Assembly: GCA_946699065.1 (NCBI GenBank)
Contig: CAMPDV010000271.1
Location: 186,001 to 250,000, forward strand
DNA: 64,000 nucleotides
From: Loxodes magnus
Taxonomy: Eukaryota > Ciliophora > Karyorelictea > Loxodida > Loxodidae
Reading direction: 5' to 3'
Position numbers and translations under genes: made by a program. The notes under the pieces are model-generated. The model was not told the origin of the DNA, did not search any database, and saw only the letters and a program-made list of their open reading frames with translations. This document shows positions 24,394-37,430 of the stretch, piece by piece (position 1 is the stretch's first letter; every line of letters begins with the position of its first letter).

Positions 24394-27348
24394 TCAGACC
24401 ATCTTTATACTATCACTAAAGGCTTGAATGTCTTATATTAACTGATTAAATTTATTTTATCTCAAGAACTGTTTATTATTTTCTATTATTTAATCGCTAA
24501 AACTTTATATATATTTCTATATCCTGCAAATTTTAGGATCCTTGTAATCAACTATTTCATAGAGTTAGTAAATTGAATATAATTTGTTAGAAATACCATC
24601 ATAGTCAAACTGTATGAATAAATACTTACATCTTCTTTATTTTAGTAATATCCATGAAAAAAGTTGGATTATATTTTCAGTGAATTAAAGTTTGTCACTT
24701 CTTTAAGTAAATACATCTATAGCAAAATAACTTGCAGAGTAGAGGCAAATATTTTGATATTGCTTATTTAAACTTTACTGAAACTCTAAGAAAAAACTCG
24801 ATTTGCTTTAAGACAAACTCTACCAATTAGTTATTTTGAAATAATATAGAAAGATATTAGCATCTATAAATTTTATCTGTATTAATTCTTACTTTTGCTG
24901 TTGAGGTTCGAAAGAAATTCTTTTATGCTCAAAAGGACTAAATAAATTTCAGCAATTTTGAATATTTTCATTTTAAAATATTCAGTTTATAGATTGTATA
25001 GCCTATTCTGGAATCTGGTTTATTTAATCATTCATTTCTTTCATAAAATCTTCTATCATAGAAAACAACAAATGTTTCAAACTAGCACTGCTTGATATAG
25101 CTTCTTATCCTTAATTTTAGTTTTCATTTTGTTTCGCTTAGAGTTCATTGGTAGGTTTTTTCTTTATCAATAATAGACTGAAGTTATTGCTTTCATTTAC
25201 TAGTTTTTATAGGCAAATATCTTGAAAAATTTACTTAATTCATATCGAAAGTTCGACTCCTTAATTATCTAGAAACTGCTTTATAAGTTATTCATATTTT
25301 TAAATTTTTTCAGTCAAATTAGCATGTTCTAGCTCATTTTTTAAGCCACTGATTATATTATTAAAGCTAGTTAAATCTTAAAAGTTTTCTTAAAATTATT
25401 AAAATGTTTCCAGATTCTCTTACAAATAGACGTCTTCATTTTTCTAATTTTTCTTTTTTTGATACATTGGTGTATTAATACTCTCTTCTGGATTTTCAAG
25501 ATATTTTCCTTTCTAAGTTTATAGCAGCCCAGGCTTAAATTTAATTTGAAATATTTTTTTGAAGATGCTCAAAAGTGTAAACTAGTACTATTTATCTAAA
25601 TCCATTTTTTAGAATCTTGACTTATAAAGTTCATTTAACGCTTAGTTATTTAGTTTTTTATATTAGGTTTTTAAATTTTGCCTGATTGCTTTTTTTAACT
25701 CTAAAATAATTGTGTTGACTAAAGTACTTTCAATGATGTCATTAGAATCTTAAATTCTTGGACTAGTAATTTAGGTAGTTTTAAAGAGTAAAGGTGTTTC
25801 AATTTATTGTTTCCATTCTTTTTTAAGATTACTAAGATCAATTTATCTAAATTATCTTTTTAAGGGCTTCGTATCTTGCAAGTTTATTAGGGCAGAATGA
25901 GGAATATTTATAGCGCTTTTAGGTAAATTTTTATTCTCATCATTTATATCTTCCAAAGTTTCCTTCGTTTCTTCTTTAATCAATTTAAGTTTAAGTTATT
26001 TTCCCTATTCCTTTAAATTTCTTTAAAACTTTGGAGGATTTTTTTTGTCCATTAGTACATTTGAACTCTTCTATTCATTTTCTTTATAATTTTAAGATAA
26101 AATTTTATCAATTAAAAAGTGATATTCTTGAGCCTAACTCTACTACTTGTTATTTTAATCCTCTTAGTGTTTGCTACTAAATGAATAGTTTTTTACTTTC
26201 TTATAGGCTTATTTTACGCTCTTTAAATCATTTGTAGATTAAATGCGTTTCTAAATTTTACTCTTCTAACGTTCCTCTTAAATCATTTAGTTGACAGTAT
26301 TTGAATTATTTAAGATTGAGCTTCCTACGGAATTTATTTATTCTTTTGCATCGCTATTACTTTGAGTTTAGTCTTGATCTAAGTTTTGAAATACCTAGCT
26401 TTTTCTTTTTTATTTGATTTTATCTTTGTTGAAGATAGCATTTATTTTAATTTAATTTATGATATTTTAGTTAGAAAATTATTTACCTTAAAAATTTCTT
26501 CTCCTATGTAATTTTTCAGGTGATTAAATGTTAAAATCACTTGAGGAGTTTGAACTTTAATTTTTTGATTCGTACTTTTGTTCTTCGTAGCTAGAATCCA
26601 GCATATATCTTATGTTCTAAATCTATTTTTTTGTTTCACTTTTTTTGATTTTAAAATCATTTTATAGTCTTTTATTATCAAGTGATAAAGATAGAATTTT
26701 ACCTTTATTCAAGAAATCTTCTTAAGCTGGGGAATCTTGATAGTTTAAAATCTCAAATGTATTTTATTGTTTTAAAACCTTAAAATTTGGTTTTTAAATT
26801 TATTTCTCCTGAATTTATATTTGATTTTAGCTCTAAACTAGCAGTTGATTTTTGCATTTCAGCTTCCTATTTTTCAAAATTTCTTATTATGGTATTTAGT
26901 CCCAGTACTTTTCTTTTCTTTGGTATATTTATTCTTTTTAAAATGGTGACATTATGAATAGATTATCTGGACTTTGAATTTAATTTTTTTCTTTTTGGAA
27001 AGGAATTTAATTTAATTTTTTCAAATCTCAATGAGATTTGTCTTGTATCTTAGGCAAATTTATTTCTTCGCTTAAATTGCTTCTATCAATGCTTTAATTG
27101 TGTGCTTGAAGCGATTTTTTACTCAACGAAGTCACTTTCAAGTATCTTTCTTTTACACAATTTTGATTCATTTGCTATTTTCAAATTCTATTCTTTGCTT
27201 TTATACTTTAAGCCGCTTATTCATATTTAAGATTTTTCTCCTTTTGAAATGCAAGAGTCAAATTTTCTTCCTGTGCTTACGAAGAAAATTTGTTAAATCA
27301 ATTAGGATTCTCCTGATGCTTTTTGGATATCGATCTTTAGAGACTCAT
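24394..27348 (-). CDS. Y-family protein, copy Y1 (972 aa, two tiny introns)
   Basis: Start ATG at 27348 (MSLQRSISKKHQENPNWFNK), stop TGA at 24396-24394. Introns at 24877-24892 (16 nt, GTAAGAATTAATACAG) and 24610-24629 (20 nt, GTAAGTATTTATTCATACAG) leave 2919 nt, exactly 973 codons. The long middle is Gln/Ser/Asn-rich and probably disordered. The C-terminal ~200 residues are conserved with Y2 and Y3: RISFEPQQQ, RVCLKANRVF, LQVILLQ, and DYDGISNKLYSI. The Trp at codon 17 is TGA. No known domain recognised. It is divergent from T1, starts 304 bp apart. Paralogue agreement at both ends, at both introns and in frame makes the model strong. Confidence 0.88.
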
Positions 27349-27651
27349 AATTAATTTACTAAAATAGCAAAAAGCCAAAATTTACCCAATAATTAGATTT
27401 AAAGTATCAGCTTGATACTATTATTACTTAATTTATTTAAAATGCACCTTCTTAATAGATAAGCAGCTTCTAAATACACTTATTATAGTGATATTTATTT
27501 TATAACTTGTTAGCTTATTATTTTTACATCCCTTATGATTTGCCTTTATATTACCTTTAGTTTATAATTTCTTATATTGTTATGAAATTAAATATCTTCA
27601 TGCTTCATATTAAATTGCTTTCCCAAACTAAAGAAAATTCGAATGTGGTTT
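27349..27651. promoter_or_regulatory. Bidirectional intergenic region between Y1 and T1
   Basis: A 303-bp AT-rich spacer between two divergent ATGs; by position it must hold both promoters. The equivalent spacers are 274 bp (41592-41865) and about 230 bp (50874-51103). I see no conserved motif by eye. Confidence 0.5.
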
Positions 27652-29074
27652 ATGAAACTTAAAACTTCTGGTTGTTTGGTATTAATATTATTTTTCCTTT
27701 CTATATCCACATTTCTTACTTTTATCATCATCATTTTTATAGTTTTATTAGTTAGAAAGAATCCTATCTAAAGTTTTTATTTTAGGAATGAGATTTATAA
27801 ATCTATATAAAAAGAAGAAAAACTAGAGGGTATTTATTTGGTTATTGATACAAATAAACGAAATCTTAATTGTACTTTAATAAGTTTACGTAGGATAGCT
27901 AGCTTGTGATGTTGAATCACTTATCTTAATCTATCAAATGAATCTAAAAATGATATAAAGATAGATCTTTATTAAATTTAGTTAAATGATTAGATTCTCT
28001 TGTAAATTCTTGCTTTAAGTTGTCATGAGAAATACCTAAACCTTTATTTATTTTTAGTCAAAGGAGTATATTTATGACTACCAGATAGATTTTGAAACTT
28101 TTAGGTAAAAAGTTTTTAGGTATTAAGCGAAAGTAAATCCTTAGATCTATTTTTAACTAAGAAGGCATTTATTTTCTAAATTATCTAAAATCCAACTATG
28201 ATGAAATAAATATTTGCTATATAGCTTTAAAATCATTTAAAGTGAGGATATGAAATCAGAGTAGTAGAATTTTAAGGAGCATATTACTAAGATATTTTAT
28301 TTCAGTATTCCTAAGATAAAACATCGACTTATTCCTTCAATTTATTAGTGCACTATAATTATTGACTTGTATAAAAATGTTTCAATTGGAAAAATACAAA
28401 AAAAAGAATTAATAGATTTGTAAAAAAGTTCTGAGTACAAAATAGAGAAACCTTATTTTCTATATAAATAAGAAGAAATAAAAATACCTTTAGGCTTTTA
28501 GTTTGATATGAGAGAAGTAGTTTTTCATATCAAATAGCATTTGATCTGCTTCTCACTGTTGAAGATTAGCACTTTTAATCCGGTAGATAATTTTAGTCAG
28601 ACCTATTTGGAAAAAGTTATGAAAAAAATCGGTGAGAAAATGTAAAAAGAAAACAGATGCAAGTTTGAAGATATATTTATCAAGTATTGTTATTGAAATA
28701 AGATTTAATAAAGATTATCATCAAAGAAAGAAACAAATAATAAGCAAGCAAGAAAATTAAGTATATAAGAAATAAAATCCTTATTTTAGAATCTTTTAAG
28801 TACTTTAAAGATATAAAATTATAACTATTCATATTTATTTCTTAGATAAATATTGATCTCTTAGAGTGTTATACCTAAAGATATGACACTCTTTTATTTT
28901 AATTCTAGAGGATTTAGACTTATTAATACATCTATAAATTTATCTTAATATAACTTAATTTAAAAGTATTTTGCAAGTTAAAAAGTATAAAAAATCAAAA
29001 TTATTTAATTTAAATAGCTTTAATATGAATTCTAACTTTAAAATATATAAGCACTTGAAAGTATTTCCTGCTGA
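27652..29074 (+). CDS. T-family membrane-anchored protein, copy T1 (467 aa, 19-nt intron)
   Basis: ATG at 27652 (MKLKTSGCLVLILFFLSIST) opens a hydrophobic segment, residues ~8-37 (FIIIIFIVLLV), a signal anchor. Intron 28066-28084 (GTATATTTATGACTACCAG, 19 nt) joins LYLFLVKG to IDFETFRQ and restores frame; total 1404 nt to TGA at 29072-29074. The body is protein-like throughout (NESKNDIKIDLYQIQLNDQI, STFNPVDNFSQTYLEKVMKK). Related text occurs in T2 and T3, each divergent from a Y gene. The last ~70 codons are less convincing, and a hairpin at ~28863-28893 (AGAGTGT...ACACTCT) may mark the real 3' end. Function unknown. Confidence 0.7.
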
Positions 29075-29340
29075 ATGACTTGATACTTATTAAGTTATCA
29101 TATACAAGTTTAAGTTTTCGTCTCTCACCTACTTTCTAACGTTTACTTTTGTGAATATTATTTCACTAAAGCTAAAGAGAGCTAGCAGTAGATATTTACT
29201 ATTTTTATTAACTTTAGATTTTTTTCTCTTCTAGCCTGGATTCATTCATCTGCTTTTTAAAGCTAAAGATAAAATATTTAATATTCAAAAACTTAAAATT
29301 CTAGTAGTATTTTAATACTTGCAAATCTAATTATTAAGAC

Positions 29341-29760
29341 AAAGGAGATATCAACCTAGTGTTACAACTTAAGTTATTATAAGAAAGAAGAATAAAACTA
29401 AGCTTGATGGAACTATACGAAGCTAGAATTCGTTAAATAAAAATGTGTAGTTTATCAAAAAAATCCTAGCTCTAGTACTAAAGAAAATAAGTTTAAGACT
29501 AAGATTAAATTTCTTTAACAAACAGTAACCTTTTCCTTATAAACATTAATAATAGACTATAGATATATTGAGTAAAGCTAATAATTTCTATTCTGTCTTT
29601 AACAAGTAGATCTTATTATAAAAAGATAGTATAATAAAGATTTATTTTATAGCTAAAAAACTTGGAAATGTATAATATAAGCATTTAATTTAGTTGTAAG
29701 GAAAAATCTAAAGAATTGGATAATGCTAATAATAATTTCTCATCAATGTGATTCAGAATG
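29341..29760 (+). pseudogene. Diverged X-family copy X2
   Basis: It aligns with 20641-21060: the shared AAGGAG[AG]TATCAA start and TAAGTTTAAG blocks, and in protein KE(I/V)S, TKENKFK, KFLQ and DYRYIEQ. The ATG that starts X1 is TAT here, and protein similarity fades downstream, so it is probably a decayed or partial copy. Confidence 0.35.
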
Positions 29761-32071
29761 ACAAAAGAAAACTATCTGGTATTTTTGTGGTAATTTGATA
29801 TGAATATTATTAAGGAGAAAATTGGGAAAATAAATTAAGAGAAACAACCAATTTAAATCAAAGTTTTAGTGCTTGTATATATAGAATTAGCAAGATTTAG
29901 GAAATTATATTGATTAAGCAAATATAGATGAAGGTAAATAAATAGGGATATTTAATATTATGAATGACTATATGCAAATTATCTATTTGGAGTTAGAATT
30001 AAATTACTTGCTATTCTTAAAATTTAAAGTTAAAGCAATTACATTCTTTTTAAGAAATGCTTTAACTGCGTTTCATACATATAATGCAATATAGAATTAA
30101 GGTTGATAAGCAAGCTTCTAGTGATATCATTTTATTTTGCAAAAAAAGTGCTAAATCAAAAAGTTTCTAATATATATTAAGAATAAGAAAATACTATTTC
30201 ATGTGATGTCTACATTTTTATTATATTAAAATCACTTAAATTAAAAAAATCTTATTGATGCTTTATTATATCTTAATAATTTTAAAAATAAGTATTATCA
30301 TAGTGGTATTTAATTTTTCTTTAAAAGGGTTGTATATAAACTAATTTCGATCTTATATGATCATATAATATAGCTTCTATTTTGATTGCCAGTTTGTTAA
30401 ATTATAAATGTAGATATTTGAAATCAATAGCCAATATATGAACTATTATTTTTACTATTTTCGACAATTTTGATTCTATTTCATAAAATTCAAACTTGTA
30501 TACAATTTTTCTTTATTTAACTATCAAATCTAAATTGAACTTTTTTAATTTCAAATCAATGAGAGTTCTGCAATATTCTCAATAAAGAGCTAGAATTCTT
30601 AGTAAGCTGATTGCTAAAAGTTTTATTTCTAAGCAATAACTAAATTTTAAATTTTAGTCTTCTTTTCTCTTTTATAATTAACTATCCTTAACCATTTGGA
30701 ATTAGTTTAAGTTAAGTTATTTAAATTTGAGAAATAATTTAATAAGATTAAAGTTTTAATACCATATTAAAGTACAATCAATGAATAGTCCCATTTGCTT
30801 TTAACTTTTATAATAAACGTAATTTTATAATTTGCTTGGTACTTGTTAGAGAGGAAATCCTATAATATCATAACTCAAAAAGTGTTTTCTATAATGAAAG
30901 TAAGATATAGTCGATTTACTCATTAATTTCGCCCTTTAATGTTTAAAAATATAAAAACAGACATAAACGATAGAACAAGCTTTGCAACTAAAAAAGAGAT
31001 TTAGAATTAAAATCTTTCAAAAAGTAAAAAATTAAGATTTGATACTTAAATTTTTGTTAGATTTCATAGCGAAAGAATTATTAAGATGCAAATAGACAGA
31101 TTTTCTTAGATCTAGCGATATAAATATCTAGCAAAAGTGCTTACAAGCTAATTTATTGCTACTTCAACTACACTACAATAAGCTTTAAATTATCATACTC
31201 ACTTTTTAATTAACTATATCTATTATATTTCTTCTTGATTGAATGAAATTTAGTATATCTAAATTTTGGAAAACTAAGAGATATTTAAAAACACTTCTCC
31301 ACATAATCGTTGAGTTAAAAGTAAATATCCACTAATATTCTTAATAAAATGAAATAGACAAAAGTTCAAAAGACATAGTTTCATATACTAACTAACTAAA
31401 ATAATAAAAAAGTTTTAAAGAAACTAAAATTCGTAATTAGACTTTAGTATCTTAAATATTATATTCATCTTTAATAACTGTGCTTATTGATTCGTTTATA
31501 ATAAGCACTCTAATAAATTCTGTATTTATGCCTTTTGAGTTTTATTGATAATAAATGAATCTATTTTTAAAAATTAATGAAAGTGAAAATTTTCTTTTAT
31601 ATATAAATTTTATTTACTTTATGGTAAAATATTCAAAATATAATTAATATCCAAAAATAAAAATCATTCATTGGTAATTTAAGCTCTTATTTTTAAAGCT
31701 AGAACTTTATTTTTAAGTAGATAAGTTATTCTAAATCTGAAAAATGTATCAAAACTATATTATATAGTTCTATTAACGACTATCATCTTAAATTTTATGA
31801 TAAAGATAATCTTATAAGTTATATTAAACTCTAGATGTTTGCTATATATTATATTTTATTAATATATTTGCCTCTATGTTTATTAGATTTTTTATTATAT
31901 ATCCAAAGTTTAAATACTTTACATATAGGATATGTTTATCCCTATAAAACTAAGGTTTGAATGGTTATTTATATATTGCTTTTAGATATTTTAGAACTAG
32001 TGAGTTCTTATAAAGTTTAGCATTCATTGAGAGGCAACTGAATAATGATTTTATAAACAATAAATAAAAAT
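29761..32071. other. Mixed AT-rich region with coding-like patches
   Basis: 30640-30760 resembles the sequence after X1 (TTTAAATTTGAGAAA). 31243-31800 (+) reads as a plausible protein (MKFSISKFWKTKRYLKTLLH, then NEIDKSSKDIVSYTNQL), but continuing it needs several TGA read as Trp. No complete model is supported. Confidence 0.3.
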
Positions 32072-33706
32072 TCATCGCAAAATTTAGTTAAAGTCGCTTA
32101 TATATTTATTTAGGAGATTTTTATATTTAACTTTTTCTCTTTATATACTTAAGCCTAAACTACTGAACTCTTTTATATTTACACTTATTTGATTGATTTT
32201 GTTTTGTATTAAATATCTCTTCTTTTAAGTTATAGCTAAATAATATCTACATTTTTTAAATATACCAAAAGGTTTAAAATTAGGGTTCTGTTCTAATATA
32301 CTTTTTAAATTAGCTTTCCTATTTAAAAATTTCTGGAGAAGGATTCTAAACTGTTAAATGAATAGTAGTAGCTGATAATTTTAATTTGTATTTTCCCTAT
32401 ATAAAGTTATTCCTGTATAACAGCGTTTAATAATAAGTTTCTCCACTAAAAGGTTATATCGATATCTTTAACTGTTGTATTCGAGTTTGGTTCTTTATCT
32501 TCTTTTGGAAAAATTCTTAAATATATTACTATAAAAAGTGCCAATTTAAAAAGTGAATATTTGACAATTTTTAAATAAAGTTTGATTTTTATTAACCAAA
32601 CTTAGGTAGTCAACAATTTAATTTTACAAGCTTTGCCAAATAAAAGTGTATAAACTTAAAGCTATTAAATTCTTAATCTCCATAAATAAAATTCTGCTTA
32701 GTTACTAAATATTCCCTATTACATATAATTTTTATCACTTCGATAGATAAAAAATTCATAAGAATAGAAAAAGTATCTTCAATATTCTAATTTGGTAAAC
32801 ATATGATTTTATAAAATCATATGCAAATAAAAGATTTAACTTAGCTATATCTCCTTTTTAATCTGTTACTAATATGTTTCTTTTATCTTTTATCTTTAAA
32901 AGAGTAATTAAAGATTGATTTAACTTAAGATCCTTTTAATTTATTAAAAACTTTTATTTTACAATCTTCTAGGATTCCTAGGAAATAAAATGTTTATTAT
33001 GGATTATATTTATTTGTCATGTGCTTAACTAGAAAATCGCTGGTTATTTTAAAACTTTTTAGTATTTATTTAATTTCTTTTTGACTTGAAGTTTGATATT
33101 TTGATTCAACTTTTGATTCAACATGCTGAATTATAACATGAAGTTTCTAGACAAATATTCACCTAAAATAATTAATTAAAGGCTATTTTTGGAATAATAC
33201 TAAAGCTTTATTTTTATCTTTGAACCGTATGTTGATGAAGCTAATTTTTCTCTAAATTATCAGGCTCTTTTTGCTATAAGATAAGCAAAACATAATTTAA
33301 TTAGTTTTAAATTCTTTATTCTTAAAAGTTTAAATTTCCTTTCTTTTGATTGTTAAGAAAATTATAATAAGTTAAAAGCATTAAAAGGTTTAAGGGATCT
33401 ATTTTATTTTGAAGAACTCGATAGATACCTATATTCAAATACTCTTATACCTAAATAAATGTTTCAAGCTTTTATAACCTATTTAAACACCAAAATTAAA
33501 CTAAAATATTATTCTCCCATCTCTAAAGGCATGAAGTAATAGCAAAAGAAATAAATTATCTAAGATTTATTCCCCCTAATTCATCTAGCATACATCAAAT
33601 AATGCTTCTTTTTTGTATTTCGTGATTTTTGTTGTTTAGAATTTAAATCTGCAATTTTCTTCTCTTTTTTCTATTGAAGTTTTTGGAAATAATTGTATGA
33701 GTTCAT
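32072..33706 (-). CDS. Probable gene, minus strand, frame not settled
   Basis: ATG at 33706 (MNSYNYFQKLQQKKEKKIAD) opens a 545-codon frame, but it needs six TGA as Trp, and a second frame is more protein-like at ~33000-33550 (ENNILVQFWCLNRLQKLETF, KEPDNLEKNQLHQHTVQ). Small introns probably switch frames. It has no similarity that I can recognise. I take this as evidence for a gene here but not for its exact structure. Confidence 0.3.
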
Positions 33707-34644
33707 TCTATCGTTTTTTATAATATTTTGTAACAATATTAGATAAAAGAGAGTTCTACTTATGGCCTTTTATAAATCAGAATGTAATTTGCAAAGATTT
33801 AGAAATTTTATTTCTTTACTCTCTTTATTTCTCTGATAAATTTACAATAATAACTCAAAACTCTAGTTAGCAAACACTCTTTTTATCAATTTAGTTTTTT
33901 ACTTATCTTGATTATTGCTAAATATTTGAATTTTAGATATGTGCTTCAACTAATAATTACAATGAAATAGATAAATTTATTTCTTCCTTATTACTAAGAT
34001 TGCACATTACGTCACTTGTTAGCTTAAAATAGCCTCTTTGCCGCTTTATTCCTTCCCTATTTTCTAAAACAATAGCATATCTATTTTATAAGTTTATTCC
34101 ACTTAAAGCTTATTAGTAAGTTCAAATGAAATATACTATAAGTCAACCTTTTAATGTAGAGCTTTATATATATGCATATATTCTTTCTCTTAGATACTAT
34201 ACTTTCTTCAATAGTTTAAATAAGAAGCCTTTCAATCTTATATACTATATTATTTCTTAAGAAGCAACCTATCTAACAATCATAGTGTTTACTTTGATTC
34301 TACGAATATCATTCTAATATAGATTTAATTTTATATAGTTTGAATATTTATTTTTCTCACTAGATATATTCAAATCTTAATTAACTATAGTACCTACTAC
34401 TTCACTCCACTAGTTAATATTCTACTATATAAACTTTATTTCTAGGTTTATAAAAGAATGATATATTAATAAAGCTAATATATGAAGCTTCTGATATTTT
34501 GAAAAGATATACTTCTTAACTCTTTTTTATTTTTATTATTTTCTAGTTAAAAGGGGCAATAATTATGATCCCTTCCAATCTCTTTTAAAGATTATCTTAC
34601 TTGGTCACTTTGATTTCGATTTTAAAATAAAGATCTTCTAATAA

Positions 34645-35996
34645 ATGACAAGAGTTAAAGCTTATAATACTGTGTACTTTAAATCTGGGAAATTCCTTTT
34701 TATTTGACACTTTTTATCTTTTTTTAAAAAATTAGGACTTAGATTATCTAGGGATTCCTCCTAGAAATACTCTTACGCCTATTGCGAAAATAATAATAGC
34801 TTTAGTTACTTTTGGAAACATATTAAGAGAAGCTAATTTTATAAGATTAGACTTGCAACAATTAGAATTTCTAAAGAGTCTAGCTCCTAAAGTAGATTAA
34901 TTAGTCATAATCTTTCATAAGGAATAATTGCAGAAAAGACTAGAAATGCTAAAATCGAAAAATTTGGATCAGTAAATTCCCCAAACAGAAAAGAAGAGAT
35001 TTTCAAGCATCTTTGAAAGAAGATTAATACATGAAGTATGATAAGAAACTAGAAGAATAGCAACTTTCGTCATTTATCATAAAGACTACTTTCTAGGAAA
35101 TTCAAGATTGAAGCTCCTTTAGAAAAATAATGTTCTCTATGTATAATAATTATAATAAGTATTCCTTTTAAATAATGAAACTATTATAGTTATTTGAACA
35201 ACTCAGTTAATACATAAAGATATCATTCCGTTACATTGATAGCAAGGTTTAATAAATCTACAGATACTAGAATTTTAAGAAAAGGGATCTATTATAATTC
35301 TTGGCTAGATTATACAACTTTTCGCTTGGATTTTTATCTTTTATTTAAAATAAAGCCTTTAAATAGCAATAGAAGCTATATAAAATATGAGCTTTCAGCC
35401 AATAGTCTATTAGTTTATCTTAGATTAAATTTCCTTTATTAACTATAATGGTAAACAAAAATGAAATTGATGCTAATTAGACTAAATTTAGAAAAGCTCG
35501 AAAAAAGATAAATATGATTATTCCTGAAGCTTCAAAATTTGGAAATATAGCATTATTAATGATTGAAGATAAAAAGCTGTAAAATAAGCCGAAGGACTAA
35601 CTTTTAATTCCTAATAAAAGAAATAAATCTATAACTCAAATATTTATTAAATTATGAAATATATCTGGTTAAAATGAATATAAACCAACTTTTTATTGGG
35701 TTGCGTAAAAGTTTCGTATAATAGATGTTATCTCTATTAAAAATAAAAAATTGATGAAAGCATAAAGAAGCATTTTAAAACTAATCTAAAGGCTTATTGA
35801 AAAAATAAATTTAAATTAAAGCAAATAGAAGTGTAAGTTATAGAAAATTCTATAGCCTGCTTTCAAAAGCAAATTATTAATTTAGAAGAGTAAGTAAAAG
35901 GCAATTTATTCATTAAAGATATTTAGACTTCGATAGAAAATTACTTAAGGAATTGGAGAAAAGCAGATTAAAGAAAGATATCTTATAGATTATTTC
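34645..35996 (+). CDS. Unknown multi-exon protein M, 3' end run into antisense element
   Basis: ATG at 34645 (MTRVKAYNT). Candidate introns at 34672-34735 (64 nt), 35405-35423 (19 nt, GTCTATTAGTTTATCTTAG) and 35833-35855 (23 nt, GTAAGT...TATAG) each join protein-like blocks in frame: PPRNTLTPIAKIIIALVTFG; NMSFQPI to IKFPLLTIMVNKNEI; FGNIALLMIEDKKLQNKPKD; and CFQKQIINLEEQVKGNLFIK. No TGA comes before 36290, but the opposite strand carries a zinc-knuckle ORF from ~36600 to ~35900, so the gene may be truncated by that element. No domain recognised. Confidence 0.5.
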
Positions 35997-36600
35997 GAGT
36001 TTTCTTAAGACTTCCACTTCTCTTACTTTTTAAGTCTCTTAAACAGAGCTTTTATAGATGTTCGGCTGAACTACAATACAAACATCTCAATTTCTTTTAT
36101 TTTATCTGTTTTTGTTATGTAGATTATAATTTTCGAGTAATTCCATCTACTTCAGTTCTATAAATTTCTATTTAATCTTTTATTTAGCTGCCATACTATC
36201 AATCTTGGATACTTTGGGCAGGATTAGGTTTTCTTAAATAGTTGACTTAAGATTAAAGAAAAAGCTGTTCTTCATTTAAAAGCTAGCTTTGAAAAATTTT
36301 CTTATCGAAGTATTTTATTTCCAAACTTATTTATTCAATAAATATCACGAAACTTCTTAGTCTCTCTATAAGATTGTAGACAAGTTCATTTTGTTTGCTG
36401 AGAACTTGTTCCATTTCTGCTCCCCACATGCAAAGATTTTATCCAACTTTAATATAAAAGTGTTATTTGATTTTAAGCAGTCGATTGTCTTGATATTATT
36501 ACGAAGATGCAGATGATTTTTTCTTTTTCTTACATTCTTGCTTATCTATAACCTTTTTCTGTTAGCTTTGCCAAGTTTAATTTTTCCATAATTTTCTCAT
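35863..36600 (-). CDS. Gag-like ORF with CCHC zinc knuckle (copy G5)
   Basis: ATG at 36600 (MRKLWKNQTWQSQQKKVIDK). It has a basic run and Ser stretch (KKKKKSSASS), a coiled coil (ELVYNLIERLRSFVIFIEQ, EEQLFLQSQVNYLRK), then the zinc knuckle CLYCSSAEHLQKLC (36084-36043, CX2CX4HX4C) and a basic tail (LKSKRSGSLKKTRNN). TGA is met at 35865-35863, though the real end may be earlier. Same plan as G1 and G4. It overlaps the end of gene M on the other strand, as expected for an insertion. Confidence 0.6.
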
Positions 36601-37382
36601 TCACCATCTATCCTAAATTCAAAAGACTTAAATACTAAAGATACTAATGAGTCATATTATCCTCAAGAGGTATCTATTTATCTTTTGATGGCTAATTTAG
36701 TTGAATAAACCAATTTTATGTAATAAATCAAAGCTAAATCCTTAGCTTCAATCTTAAATGCTACTTTCTTATAAAATTGCATACTCAGAAAGAGTAGCTA
36801 TATGCAAACAATTATATAATGTAGATCAAAAATTCTTAATTTTGTAAATAATTCTGTGAAAAGAAAAGAAAAAGAGGTAAATATAAAGAACTTTAAAGGA
36901 AAATTAATAAGATAAATACCATCTTCCTCACTAAATTTAAACAAAAAAGTAAACTAAGATTAAACAACTTTTCATCAGTATCTAAATTTCTATTATTTTT
37001 AAGAAATATATGCAAAGCCTAATTTCATTTATATAACTTGCTGCTTATATCTCTATTAGTGATTTTACGAATGAAATTTTTTATTTTTCGCTTCTTTTTC
37101 TAGAATCAACTCCATATATTATGCTTAAAGCTGAAACTGGTTTAATTGCTAAAATGTTTAAAAATTTTATCTTTTCTTTGCGAAATTTTCAATTTCTAAT
37201 TTCTCAGATTTTTAATATATTTATTGCTTTAGTAAACTTATTAAGCATGATTGTTGAAAAAGACTAGCAGTTGACGAAAGCCAGACTATTCAATTTTAAA
37301 ATTACTAAAAAACTCATTTCTCACTATCTCTAGATTTCTAATCTTTGAACTAAAATCCTTCTATCTCCTTAAGATTAAACAT
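36597..37382 (-). CDS. Unknown 261-aa ORF upstream of G5
   Basis: ATG at 37382 (MFNLKEIEGFQFKDQKSRDS) to TGA at 36599-36597, 262 codons. The N-terminal half is charged and coil-like (LEIENFAKKRQNFQTFQQLN, ELILEKEAKNKKF); the C-terminal half is more hydrophobic (LFLSMQFYKKVAFKIEAKDL). The stop overlaps the G5 start (ATGA). Five of its Trp are TGA, which is high, so parts may be misframed. It could be the first ORF of the same retroelement as G5 or a host gene. Confidence 0.4.
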
Positions 37383-37390
37383 GTACAAGG

Positions 37391-37430
37391 GTAATTTGCT
37401 AATTTGCTAATTTACTAATTTACTAATTAA
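37391..37430 (+). repeat. Short tandem repeat, 8-bp unit
   Basis: About four to five copies of CTAATTTG / CTAATTTA in tandem, located just upstream of a coding-like block. Confidence 0.6.

Noticed and set aside
27100-27354. 84-aa plus-strand standard ORF
   Set aside because: It is antisense to the conserved N-terminus of Y1.
37391-37430. Possible CRISPR or satellite array from the CTAATTT repeats
   Set aside because: Four to five 8-bp units only, no spacers; a simple microsatellite.
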